A stretch of 64,000 bases of DNA. Source: Paragordius varius. Taxonomy: Eukaryota > Nematomorpha. The stretch's first letter is position 1, and every line of letters starts with the position of its first letter. Below are positions 51,301 to 61,740 of the stretch, piece by piece. The notes under the pieces are model-generated. The model was not told the origin of the DNA. It was given only the letters and a program-made list of their open reading frames with translations, and searched no databases. The position numbers were made by a program, and so were the translations under genes. Location: NCBI GenBank assembly GCA_964247055.1, contig OZ176052.1:1798001-1862000 (forward strand). The letters are read 5' to 3'.

Positions 51301-54300
51301 CATAAATAATATCTTATCATTATTTTTCAGTCAGTCAATTATTAAATGTAATTTTTTTCATTTTCCTTTCCTTAGAGTTCTTCAAGACCTTTATATTGGG
51401 ATCGAGTTTGAAAAATTACTAATTTTGGGTCAATCACTGCATTCATATGCCTTGTTTCATATACAAGCTTACCGAGATAAACATACAATAATCAGCAAAA
51501 AGGGTATTTATTATTCATTTTAATTATCATTTCCTTTTTTTAAAATATACCATTTAAAATAAAATAAATTATGTGTTTTCGGGTTAATATAACTCATTAT
51601 TAATAATAAATATATTCTTATAACATAGTTTTTTTATTTTTTCGATATTATATTAATTTTAAACCTGATTTCATTTTTTAAAAATATTTTAGTATAAGGG
51701 TAATTCTTAATCTTAAAAAACACATAATTTATTCGCAGGCGAATTTGAATTTTTCATGGGTATATCTGAACTATAAATGGTATATAACCGCTTTATAAAG
51801 CACTTGTACTACCAGAAACATCAAAGTCAAAGGCAGTTAATGAAAATCCTTTACAGGGGCATTATTCAAAACAACAGTCAAAAATGGAAAAATATTTTGA
51901 TTTATACCATATAAAATGGATCATCAGTCAAATATATGAGCTTTTACATCAAACACTAAAATCGGGGAGACCGTTGATACAAATCATGAATATTTGGCAA
52001 AATTTTTATCTTAAAACGATGAAACAGGTTGGAGAGAGAAATTTGAGCGTTTTTTTATGAATATAATATTCAAATAATAAGTAAAAATAAAAATCAGTAA
52101 AAATTATATTTACAGAATTTTTTATTAATTTATAATTTTTTAAAACAATGATGATTAAAAATAAAATTGGCATTTATAAATAAATTTAATACTCTTTTTC
52201 AATTGTAGAAACAGTATTTTTCTAAAAGCGATTTATATATTTTGATTAAATAATAAATCCATTTTTTGATATTATAATTTTGTACAAATTCTATACTATA
52301 GATGGTATATATGGGTTGGGAGATTGGTTGGGAATACTGTAAAACTGTATTAGATATTAACCAAAGGTTAATTGACGCTTTTAGTTCTACGTTTGCAGAA
52401 CAGCCAGGATTTCATATAAATCAAAAGGTAAATGTTAAAATAATTTATTCATATCTTTATAAAATGGGCGAATTCTAAAAATAATCATAATTGATATGTT
52501 TTTTAGATTTTTATGATTACAGTATACATTTTAATGGTTGCTTATTTACCACTACAGTAGGGCAATTTGCAACACAATAGTGTATGGAAAAAACAACGAA
52601 ATGGTGAATTAAGAATTATTTTCTTTCTTTTTTCCATACACTATTTTAATTGTTCAAGGGTGAATTTTAATTTTAAATGGTATATAATCGCTGCTTTGAA
52701 TTAATTCTACTAGAAACATCTAAATCAAAGCCAAGTTAATGAGATCCTGTACAAGGTCATTCAAAACAAGCGTTAAAAATGGAAAAATATTTTGATTTAC
52801 AGCAAAAACAGCTCATGAACTGAAAAGCTCATACCTTAAATGGAATAACTGTTTCGAAAAACATGGACTAAAAATAAACATAGAAAAGACGAAGGTAATG
52901 ATCACAGGTGATGAAAAAAGGACCTTAAAATACCCTTGTTCCATTTGTTACAACGAGGTTAGAACAAATTCCATTCTATGCACATCGTGTAAAATGTGGG
53001 TTCATAAAAAATGTTCTAACTTGAAAGGAAAATTGGTCGACAATAAAAATTTTAAATGCCAAAAATGTATATCAGGGAAACCAAACATCCCTAAATCAAG
53101 GGAGTTTAGTATCGAAGATTGTAGGTTCGAAATCGTCAACGATTTCACCTATTTAGGTAATATCAGTAATAATAATGGGGACCCTCAAACAACCATATCA
53201 CATAGAATCAAACTCGGCTGGGCAAAATTTAACCAACTCAAATATGTATTGACACATAAAGACATAACCGTAAAAAATAAAATCAAAATGTATAAAGTGG
53301 GTGTCCGCCCTACCCTTACCTACGCCAGCGAAACCTGGGCAATCACAAAAACATTAGAATCGAGATTGAAAAGAACGGAAGATAAAATGCTAAAATATAT
53401 GATGATAAATCCTACCATTGAACTAGAACCAATAACAGCTTTTATCAGAACAAATAGACTTCGGTATTTTGGACACATAGACAGATCCAGTATAGACTCA
53501 CCTGCAAAGGAAATTCTTGATTTACAGATTCCTGCCCCCAACCGTAAAGGGAGGCCTAAAACAACTTGGACTCAAATCATAGAACAAGACTTTAAATTCC
53601 TGAACATACCTCGAAACGCAACAAATGATAGAGACATATACCGTAAATTAATCCATGGAATCCCAATAACTGGGCCAAACCAATAATACCTATACACTCC
53701 TGTGTTGCAAATTGTCCTACTATAGTTTGAAATAACCAACCATTAAAATGCATACTATACTGAATATGATATTTTGCATATTTTATTATAATATTACTTA
53801 CTTATTATTAGATTATGTCCATATACTATGAATTTATGATATTGGCTTTGGATAATTCCCACATTACTTTGAATGAATCTTCTCCCCATCGCGTTGAAAG
53901 AAACAATATGTGTCGACAAAAATTTATGGCTAAGGTAGTAGGTCCATTCATTTTTGCATCTAAATTTTTTTTATTTTCTTTATAAAATAATTTTATACAA
54001 GTTATAAACTATATATAATATTCAAGATTAAGCTTAATTTTGACAAATTTTTAGCCGTTATTCATTAAAAATACCTTGGAATTCTATAATGCTTTTTACA
54101 TTACAAATAGATATTTGAACAAATTTACTCGATTATTATTGTCTCATCTCCGGCCCAACAACCTTCAGAGTTTGAAAACAGACCATTTATACCACATATT
54201 AATAATAAGACTAACAATACAGAACACAATTTAGGCTCAGGTCTAATTTCCATATTAACTTGCTTGAAATTATATGTAATTGCGTTTGTGGAAAAACACT

Positions 54301-57300
54301 GTAGTAAACTAAATTCGTATAATTTGAAAGAAAATTTAAGCTCACCTCATAGTTATATACCTAAGGGGTATGATTTAACCGCTCATGAATCTTCAACCAT
54401 ACTTATGTTAACTAAAGTATTAACTTTTCTTTCTGCCCATTTGGATACTTCAAACTTTGGCATTTGCAAAGAAGAAATTATAAAATGGTCTGAAAATTTA
54501 ATGGATTTCCTGAGTCGATTACTGCATTATGGCTATGTCCAAAATTTTGTATTTGACAATATTCCATATCTCTATTTCGGCGACAACACTAAAGATGTGG
54601 ATGGACAAGTTATTGAAAGTATATAATTTTTTGAAAATGAATTTCAAACAGCTTACTGTAAAACTCTCTGCGAATCTATATATGTAATGTAATTATGTTT
54701 GAAATGTTAAAAAAATTATTTTTTGCATTAACATATTGATAGGGATTGTTAGTACTCATGAAACACTTGCGCCAATATGCCATATATGGACACAGCTTTT
54801 CATAAATTTGTGCCGAAAATCATCAAATAATGTCTTACATTCGGATAACAAATCTTCAAATCACCTGCAAGAGTATGCAAATAAAGTTTAAATTTTTTTT
54901 GAATTATATTTAGACATTTTAATTTTTTCTTAATTTTTTCCATAGACTTTTAATTAATACACTTCGACAAAGACGCGAGCAATACTTGAAGAATCATATA
55001 AAATCGCAATCTGTAAACAACATAGATTTTATTGCATTTTCTACCCTAATTACTGATTATGACGATATATTTATGGTAATTTTTAGAACTGGTTTTAAAT
55101 TTTTTCATGAATGTTTCACCTTATTAAAAGGATATATATAATTTATTAGCCAAATATTATTACTGCAAACTCACCCGATAACGCTAGAATTGATAAATCG
55201 GATTTATGTTTCAATCCAAATGCAAATTTTACCATATCGAATTCCAACTCAAAATTTTTGGATCGTATCTTTGATTTACCTCTAAATCAATATTATTCTC
55301 AAGCCAAAACTAACAAGGCAAAACACAATGGTATGTTGAATATTTTTTAAAGAATATTTTATATTTTTTACATATTTTCAAAATTTTACTAATATGTTCT
55401 TTAGATCATGAATCCATATTCGAGATGATTGGGCAAGATTTGTTACAACAAGGCACTAACGATAATAACGAGTTATTAATTAATACATATCTCGTCAACA
55501 TTTATATGGTCGCATTTGGCAAACTAAATGATTGTATTATATCTGACACATTTTCACACAATAATATAAATATGAATAAGGATGATATATCCCAAGGTGT
55601 TACAATATCCAAAAACGGCGAAAAAATGTATAAGAATTACATAGCAAGTCGTGTGGAAAATGTTAAAAGCTTACTTGCAATCTTAACTGATTCGCTCTTA
55701 AAGATAACTGACAAATATTTCGTAAATGAGAAGAAAATACTGAATAGAGAGTTTCAAAAATTTCAACCAGAGATTAAGGAAGCCATCAACAGCTGTTTAG
55801 AGCTAAATTCCCAATTATTAAGCACATATACATTGGCTGTATGCAATGATCGGAGTTTTGCTTTTACAGCGTTTTGCATAAGTAGTTTAAGGTACTTTTT
55901 TATTTTCGTAAATTTTAAACATCAAAATAAATTATAATAAATTTCTTTTTGCAAAATGACTGATATTTTGTGCATAAATAGTATAGTTTTTCCGCGTGAA
56001 TATAATATTTACATGAAAAACGCTTTTTTAGATTTAATTATGTTGAAATTTATGTTTAATAAAACAAAAAGTTTTATTTTTAAATTTTTTGGAACAAAAA
56101 AATACTTTTTATATGGGTGGGAACTTTATATTTATAAATAGGTTTTTTTTAGTAAAGTATTTTGAGCAGTATAATATTCCACAAATAATTTAATTTAACC
56201 CTAGTTACCGGTTAAAATTTTCTTTTTTATGCTTTCTCTCATTTCAATAAATATATATATTCCACCATTTAGACACTATTTATTTCAATGGTCATCATCG
56301 TTTTTTAACACTGCAATATTGTCCAACACCCATCCTGATTTTCCTTTAGTGTCCAATAAAAATATAAGTTCCACCAATATAATAAACATTGATAATTTTG
56401 ACAAAAAACTTTTGATTGATCAAATTTTGTTGTGTCTTTCGGCTTGTCAAAACCATTTATTGCATAAATGTCAATTGATTACAATCATTTTTGAACCGGG
56501 AAATTGGAATATGAATGGGAATGAATTAAATTTCGATATACATCTGGGTGTTTTAAAGCATACCACCAACAAACGACAAAAAATATTACCAGTTGACCAT
56601 AATAATAATTTTGAGAATTTATCGTGTGATGATAGTAGAACAATAGTTAAAGGAGGAAATAAATGGGTTAAACGTGAAACAAAGTTACGAATGGATATGA
56701 TAAAAGAGGTGATATACAATTATGATATTTCATTTTATATATTTTTAAGACACCTAAAAATGTTTAAAATTAAAATCATTTGGACAGTAAAACTTGAAAA
56801 ATTATAAAGACAAATATTTTTTTCTTAAAGACAAACATGCTTTCTAAATCTTGATATTAATATAAATCATTGTTTTAAACTGCAAAATATAGAGATGTAT
56901 ATTAATAACACAATCAATTATGCATTTTATGATTGTAATTAATTAATTTATATAGGAAAAATTAAGCTTTAAAAAAGTATTGTTTTTTAAAAAAATTTGT
57001 TTTTATATTTTTACGTTTTGTCCGTATTATAATTACAATTTTTACTGTTCTCATAAAAAAAGCTTAATTTAATGTTTATATTAAAATCCAAATTTTTATA
57101 ATGATAAAAATATTTTGTGATGTTACATAATTAGGTATTTTATTTTGACAATGAAAACTCGGTCATAAAAAGTGCTAATTTACCAGCAAATACTACACAT
57201 AACGATTCTCCTAAGTTGGATGAAATTATAAGTATATCCGCATCAGGCAAATACACTGATTTAAAGTATTTACCTTTATTATTACGTTATTTTTAACGTT

Positions 57301-60300
57301 TTTTTTAATTTTGATTTTGATTTTGATCAAAAAGCTAGTAAAAATTAAACTTATATTGTTGCCTCAATTCAAGGAAATAAAATATATGTATAGCGTGCTT
57401 TAACACAAAATTTTCTGTAAATTACAAAAATAATTCTAGAGATTTATGATATATAATTATGTTTATTCATTTCCCCATATTTTTTTATTGCGGTTCTTAG
57501 ATTTACAGTGTACATTGAAGAGTTTGTTAATTCATTACTGGCAACGTGGTTATATACCCAACTATTGGGTGATTTAGCCTTAAAACTTTGTCAAAGTCAT
57601 TACATAATAAATACGGCGCATTTAAACACTGTACCCAGTCAAGTCAATCTTTTCATTGATCGCAAACAAGGGGGCTTAACTTTAAATAAGAATATGAATA
57701 TATCGAAAGGATTGATTAAAGCATCCAGATCAAATCACGAATGTTATGATAGAAAATTATTAAAGTAAGGAGTTTTTATAATGACTTAAAAAAAATAGTA
57801 ATTTGCCATTTTCCGTAATAATATATAATTTTGCTTTTATCTTGGTCCTAGATAACAAGTATGGTTATTTAAAGTTTGCAATATTGTTACAAATGACTTT
57901 ATATAGCTGAAACTTTTTATGATATTCTATTTTTTTTTCAAATTACTTAATATTCGAAAAAAATAGCAATCTGCCATGATTCTAAAATGTTATTGTGATA
58001 TTTTAGTTGTTAACTAATAAGTAACTTAAAAAATAATTTTTTGCACAAATTATATATATTGTAATGTAATTATCAAAACGCCATATGTTTATATATATAT
58101 TACCTCTTATTTTTAGTTTTTTACTGCATGCGCTAACCCAAACATACCATTTAACATGTGCGTTTGATCGAAGACCTGGTCTCAAATTTTTACTTAAGCG
58201 TTGCTTTTATATTCATCAATCCCAAATAATATCCGCTAAAAATAGTAAGGACAATCTTAACCATAAAAATAGCGGCAATCCATATGAAAGTGTCCAAAAT
58301 TCTAATCAATCCTACTCAAAGAGTAATTTAGAAAATACTGAATCAACAATTATTTTACCCAATCTATATAGGGTTGGAAGTTTAGCATTTGCTTACTATG
58401 GATTAATTTTATTCCACCTGTCTGTTAAAAGGTATCTTTGAATTATTATTCTAACAAAAAATATTTTTTCCAATTTAATATCAACATAAGAAGACACCAA
58501 AATATAAACTATATTTAGTTAATTTGTCAAATTTTATTTAATGTCCGTATACTAATTTTATGATCATTTTTTTCGTAAGTATAACTAAATAAATAATTAA
58601 TATTTTAATAATTTGCTCTCATTACCATATATTCTCAGAAACGATATTAATGGTCTTACAAACGGGAACTTGAATGATGATTGCAAATTATTTTTGAGTT
58701 TTTTGGATTCTCTCCTCACATTTTATTGTGTGCTCAATAACCAAGAAATTAAGTAATTATCTAAATAACCAATATAAAAATTTATTTTTCACTATTCTCG
58801 CTTTGATTCAATTAAGTTAATTCTAGTTAATATATTTATTGATGGACAATTAATAAGTTTTTTCTATATGACGACGTTTAGTATTTATAACCCTATAAAA
58901 TTTAAGTCAATTATCATATTAATAATTTATATCTAGTTTTCCAAAACAGAAAGAAGGTTTAAGTTAAGTTGCGTGAAAATCGAGAAATTTATACACTTTA
59001 CTTTTCTGAGTATGCTGTAAGAAACTATAAACTATAGAGTTGTAGTAATGCTTGTTAAAATAATATTATTTCCTTTTGGTGGACTCTTTTCTATTATAAC
59101 TGACTGATTTAAGAATCAATATTGGCGATAAAATTTAATTTTTTTACCATACAAAGAGATTAGAATCTATAAACACGCTATGAATTCTTGCAAAAGTCAT
59201 AAATTATAAGAAACGACAATATAGGTCAAAATTACATTACAGTAAAAACTGAAATTATACGGATAAAACCTAAAAATATAAATTAATTTTCTCAAAGACA
59301 ACCATACTTTTTTAAACTTCATTTTTAAAAAGATAACTCATTGTTTTAAATTTTAAAGTATAAAAAATGATATGAATATTGGTTACACAATCAATTATAT
59401 ATGTTACAATCGTAATTATATAATTTATATGAGAAAATTAAGGTTTATAAAAGTATGGTTGTCTTTTGAAAAAAAATTATTGTCTTTATATTTAACATTT
59501 AGTCCGTATAATTTCAAATTTTACTCTATAGTTACCATCCATTATTAATAGAAAATCATCTTTAAAGAAAAACAATACGAATGAAAATAAACGCTTTAGT
59601 AATTCTACCACACCATTGACATTTGCCAATCTTTTTTCCAACACTCCCGCCCCTTCAAATAAAAATATTACATTGTCAAACATAACTACAACACACGGAA
59701 TAAAATCTTCGATTTCCACCAATAAAAGATTGGATAAAAATCAAAAACAACCAATAATACGAAAACAGAAAAGCCTTAATTTGGAACAGGAAACAAGCCC
59801 TGTCGTAAACATTCAACATTTTGATAAATTTATCATGCAACACCATCCTCGACAAATTGAAAGTCATTTGGATTCTTTGCAAAAGGTATTTGACACAAAA
59901 TTATTAATATATATTTTAATTTCCTTTAAATAGAATTATAGGTGAATTTTGCTAATTTGCAAATTTTTAAAGGGCTTTTCAAGAAAGTAATTTTTATTTT
60001 TCAAAAAATTTATCGAAAACACCGTTTTCGCTTTTTTAATTTTTTTTACTAAAAAAACCATCACCTCTAAAGACATTTTTAATCCCCATAATCTATTTAA
60101 CTTTTGTTGGTTATATTTTAAATTTATTATAATTAGGACAATGAAATGCACAAATGTATATGGATGAAAATTACGTTTGCTTTCTTGGAACTTTTAGTTA
60201 AGGAGAAAATACATTTATCAGACATACTTGTTAATCAATTAAGCCTCTTGTTTCAACGATTCACTTATATCACTGATTTCTCACATTATTTCAAAATGAT

Positions 60301-60313
60301 TATTGTCAATTAA
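35625..60313 (+). CDS. ARFGEF3: ARFGEF3/BIG3-like giant HEAT-repeat protein, copy B (40 exons)
   Basis: Forty exons sum to 7986 bases, an exact multiple of three, giving about 2661 residues. The start is anchored by M-D-D-I-F-K-K-V, matching recalled human M-E-E-I-L-R-K-L, and exons 1-3 join in phase into LKYIEILDLMVKSGDIPLA. All later landmark blocks of copy A recur. Its role should be that of copy A: a large BIG-family scaffold with a non-catalytic Sec7 region, probably acting at Golgi or secretory membranes (family knowledge). Oddities: intron 28 is only 20 bases and lacks GT; two LINE fragments lie in introns 5 and 26; extra MITEs lie in introns 14 and 38. Both copies look coding-competent elsewhere. 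I favour a genuine but ageing tandem duplicate, or separated alleles in the assembly as the main alternative. Confidence 0.85.
36302..36352. repeat. (TA)n microsatellite in intron 1 of copy B
   Basis: About 25 uninterrupted TA units. Shorter TA runs occur near 41710-41740 and 48277-48305. Confidence 0.9.
36410..36701. repeat. MITE family 2 in intron 1 of copy B
   Basis: It starts CAGTAAATATTGAAATTATA with CGGACAAAATG and ends TCCGCATACAGTTTTTACTG, with AAAGACAAATA / ATTTGTCTTT inverted inside. Confidence 0.75.
37600..40791 (+). CDS. ARFGEF3: BIG3 copy B, exons 3-8
   Basis: Exons are 37600-37678, 37764-37952, 38556-38627, 39636-39883, 40236-40352 and 40627-40791. Exon 5 encodes the same 24 residues as copy A. 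Exon 6 differs in length (248 against 257 bases) in its variable middle (YHQSEINSFSSET). Exon 7 is three bases longer, through an extra Lys/Asn in ATKKNNYI. Intron 5 contains both a MITE and the first LINE fragment. Confidence 0.82.
38694..39385 (+). mobile_element. 5'-truncated LINE fragment 1 (ORF2 C-terminus), intron 5 of copy B
   Basis: Absent from copy A at the same place. The frame reads NDFTYLGNISNNNG, GVRPTLTYASETWAIT and ESRLKRTEDKM, the region after the reverse transcriptase in many animal non-LTR elements. It begins within the zinc-finger segment (GWVHKKC-equivalent) and ends at the same CCAAACCAATAATACC tail as fragment 2. The frame is cut by a TAG after RFRYFA where fragment 2 continues as GHIDRSS. 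A short TAAAC repeat may be the target duplication. Clade not determined (RTE-like is possible). Confidence 0.85.
39387..39620. repeat. MITE family 1 in intron 5, copy B
   Basis: Counterpart of 1341-1590, with its left end cut by LINE fragment 1. The right end reads GAACTGTAAATGGTATATA. Confidence 0.7.
41267..44706 (+). CDS. ARFGEF3: BIG3 copy B, exons 9-14
   Basis: Exons are 41267-41403, 41819-42161, 42712-42893, 43535-43681, 43924-44214 and 44534-44706. Exon 9 uses an acceptor nine bases further in than copy A, so its first residues are NEKPMVCWNG instead of CLANDKPMVCWNG. Exon 10 differs from copy A at six of 114 residues. Exons 13-14 differ much more around the shared ESSETEEDICDIFDFGTQLS island. 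Confidence 0.78.
45032..45568. repeat. Long MITE with TTGGTCC/GGACCAA inverted arms, intron 14 of copy B only
   Basis: The left end is TATACCATTTGCACCTCAAG then AGTGTCCTT; the right end is AAGGACACTCTTGAAGTGCA then AATAGTATA. Inside, variants of CTTCAAGTTGGTCC repeat on the left and GGACCAACTTGAAG on the right. Copy A has no insert at the equivalent point. Confidence 0.75.
45669..49030 (+). CDS. ARFGEF3: BIG3 copy B, exons 15-20 (degenerate Sec7-like region)
   Basis: Exons are 45669-45828, 46712-46881, 47135-47294, 47753-47902, 48312-48671 and 48934-49030. They match copy A closely; exons 16 and 19 are each one codon longer. Conserved blocks include NADFIYFATFQSLCLDYIVQ, WIPQIFDNIVKQ and CFCTNFTHSYRVLCQ. 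No catalytic Sec7 motif is visible. Confidence 0.8.
47947..48226. repeat. hAT-type MITE in intron 18, copy B
   Basis: Starts CAGGGGTGTCCACAACCGCG and ends GTGTTGGACACCCCTG. Same site as 9889-10162. Confidence 0.75.
49259..53934 (+). CDS. ARFGEF3: BIG3 copy B, exons 21-27
   Basis: Exons are 49259-49594, 49923-50054, 50555-50848, 51376-51503, 51816-52027, 52302-52427 and 53812-53934. The donor at 50849 is GTAAAT, stronger than GTATTT in copy A. Exon 27 is nearly invariant between the copies (one residue of 41). Intron 26 (52428-53811) is more than four times the copy A length because of the LINE-host chimera. Confidence 0.82.
50241..50440. repeat. MITE family 3 in intron 22, copy B
   Basis: Inverted TTTGGCATTTTAAGGGGTGC and AAGCAACCATTTAAAGGCAT ends; counterpart of 12185-12345. 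Confidence 0.6.
51546..51786. repeat. MITE family 1 in intron 24, copy B
   Basis: Starts ATATACCATTTAAAAT and ends GAACTATAAATGGTATATA; counterpart of 13443-13702. Confidence 0.65.
52643..52799 (+). pseudogene. Unspliced BIG3 intron 24/exon 25 fragment at the 5' end of LINE fragment 2
   Basis: The first 70 bases resemble the end of intron 24 (GGGTGAATTTTAATTTTAAA then TGGTATATAA). Bases 52714-52799 resemble the first part of exon 25 (AAACATCTAAATCAAAGCCA, then GGTCATTCAAAACAAGCG and AATGGAAAAATATTTTGATT). It stops abruptly at 52799, where LINE sequence begins. Small gaps break its frame. It resembles copy A (13735 on) more than copy B. Confidence 0.8.
52800..53691 (+). mobile_element. 5'-truncated LINE fragment 2 (ORF2 thumb, zinc finger, C-terminus), intron 26 of copy B
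   Basis: One open frame runs to a stop at 53684-53686. Order: GLKINIEKTKVMITG (end of the reverse transcriptase); a CxxC-type zinc finger (CSIC, then CTSCKMWVHKKC and FKCQKC); NDFTYLGN; RPTLTYASETWAIT; TNRLRYFGHIDR; NRKGRPKTTW. This arrangement is common in animal non-LTR retrotransposons. It is nearly identical to fragment 1 where they overlap, so both are young. The 7-bp flanks ATACACT (52636-52642, 53692-53698) mark the insertion, together with the host fragment. Confidence 0.9.
54055..55891 (+). CDS. ARFGEF3: BIG3 copy B, exons 28-33 (defective-looking intron 28)
   Basis: Exons are 54055-54090, 54111-54618, 54743-54872, 54946-55075, 55150-55330 and 55405-55891. The interval 54091-54110 between exons 28 and 29 is 20 bases and begins GC rather than GT. 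If retained it shifts the frame to a stop within exon 29. Because exon 28 is phase 0 on both sides, skipping it (12 residues) would keep the protein in frame. Exon 33 differs from copy A at roughly 15% of residues, among the most diverged. Confidence 0.72.
56273..60313 (+). CDS. ARFGEF3: BIG3 copy B, exons 34-40 (C-terminal region)
   Basis: Exons are 56273-56708, 57135-57265, 57501-57764, 58117-58431, 58639-58752, 59552-59885 and 60137-60313 (TAA at 60311). Exon 37 is 33 bases longer than in copy A within its Asn/Ser linker (HKNSGNPYESVQNS). Exon 39 starts KSSLKKNNTNENKRFS, and its acceptor lies 24 bases beyond a MITE absent from copy A. The diagnostic FDRRPGLKFLLKR and NLYRVGSLAFAYYGLILFH blocks are identical to copy A. 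Confidence 0.85.
56785..57047. repeat. MITE family 2 in intron 34, copy B
   Basis: Starts CAGTAAAACTTGAAAAATTA and ends TTACAATTTTTACTG; counterpart of 17607-17848. Confidence 0.65.
59240..59527. repeat. MITE family 2 in intron 38, copy B only
   Basis: Starts CAGTAAAAACTGAAATTATA with CGGATAAAACC and ends GTCCGTATAATTTCAAATTT then TACT. Copy A intron 38 has no counterpart. Confidence 0.75.
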
Positions 60314-60353
60314 TATTATGTATTTTAAATGTATATTTAAAACTGTTTTGTTA

Positions 60354-60359
60354 AATAAA
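60354..60359 (+). promoter_or_regulatory. Candidate poly(A) signal of BIG3 copy B
   Basis: AATAAA 41 bases after the stop, as in copy A. Confidence 0.5.
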
Positions 60360-60430
60360 TATATATTGTGTTATCAGAATCTAATATGCCAACGAAAAAT
60401 TGAGCCTTTTTTAATAACCTAATTAACTTA

Positions 60431-60736
60431 AATATACTATTTACACCTCAAATTTACCCTTGATCATTGTAAATTCACCCTAAAAATTAATTATATTTTT
60501 GGGCATTAATTTGTCTCAGTGTTGATGTGAAATTTTTCTTTATTATGTAGTTTATCATATTTTTCAAGATTACGTCAATTATAACGAAACTTATTTTTCT
60601 TTGAATCACAAAATATAGGTATTTTTTATTTTTATAACATTTTGTTTTTAATTTGAAATCTTTGGGTCAATTTGAATCGTTCAAGGGTGAATTTAAAATG
60701 TTCAGGGGTGAACTCGAGGTGTTATTGGTATATATA
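60431..60736. repeat. MITE family 1 downstream of copy B
   Basis: Starts ATACTATTTACACCTCAAAT and ends GAACTCGAGGTGTTATTGGT then ATATA; counterpart of 20883-21165. Confidence 0.7.
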
Positions 60737-60743
60737 ACCAGCA

Positions 60744-60991
60744 CAGTAAAAATTGAAATTATGCGGACAAAACGTTAAAGACAAATTTTTTTTTCAAAAG
60801 ACAACCATATCTTTTTAAACCATAATTTATCCTTTAAAATCATTTAATTACAATATGTCCATATTTTGTATACAAGTTTAAAAAAATCAGTTATTATTAA
60901 AAGAAGAAAATTAAAAAGTGTGTTGTCTTTTGGAAAATAATATTAGTGTTTATATTTTTACGTTTTGTCCCTATTATTTCAATTTTTACTG
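60744..60991. repeat. MITE family 2 downstream of copy B
   Basis: Inverted ends CAGTAAAAATTGAAATTATG and CTATTATTTCAATTTTTACT then G; counterpart of 21180-21451. Confidence 0.75.
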
Positions 60992-61569
60992 TATATTATT
61001 GAATTTAAAAGGGCTTTAAACCTAGCAAAGACACCGCACTAAAAATAATTATTGGTGCAAAGTTTTTGTGAATTGGTCTACCTTGTTGTGAAAATTACCC
61101 TTTTTAGGTTTGTGTTAAATTTTGATTTTTGCATGTAAAGATATTAAAAATTTTATTTTTTCCCATAAAGCTTACACTAAACCGTAAAAAATTTGTGACA
61201 AATGTCCCATGCATTCTATTTCGATATGATTTTAACAGAATTATTTGCCATATGGATGAAGTTCATCTTATCTTCTTATAATTAAAAAATAAGTTTTTGC
61301 ACAATATTTATATGTAGAATGAGCCAGATTTTGACTATGGTTTGCTATAAGGGGTTATATATATATAATTCTTTGCATGGCATAATTTAGCGTAAAAAAG
61401 CAAAACTTTAAGAACTCATTGAAAGTCAGTTTTTTTTATTATAAATCTATCGAATCAATTTGGGCTTGACCAATTTAGAAATAGGATTGGATAAAAAGCT
61501 CCAAAAACTTTTATAAATTTTCCGCGTTAATTTTTTGGACTATTTAAATTATGGCCGAACTTTTTTTAG

Positions 61570-61740
61570 TATACATTATGCATTTTAATGGTTGCTTATT
61601 TTTACACTATATGTAGATGGGCAATTTCCAACACAGTATTGTATGGAAAAACAATAAAATGTTGAATAACAATTATTTCCTGTTTTTTTCCATACGTTCA
61701 CTATAGTGTGTAATAAGCAACCATTAAAATGCATACTGGT
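61570..61740. repeat. MITE family 3 downstream of copy B
   Basis: Starts TATACATTATGCATTTTAAT and ends AAGCAACCATTAAAATGCAT; counterpart of 22033-22216. Confidence 0.7.

Larger units (their letters stand above)
52519..53762. repeat. MITE family 3 in intron 26, copy B, split by LINE insertion
   Basis: The left half ends at 52642 and the right half resumes at 53692. The two halves share a 7-bp duplication ATACACT at the break. The right half ends AACCATTAAAATGCATACTA. Confidence 0.75.

Noticed and set aside
53320-53541. Minus-strand frame in LINE fragment 2
   Set aside because: Shadow of the LINE reading frame on the plus strand.
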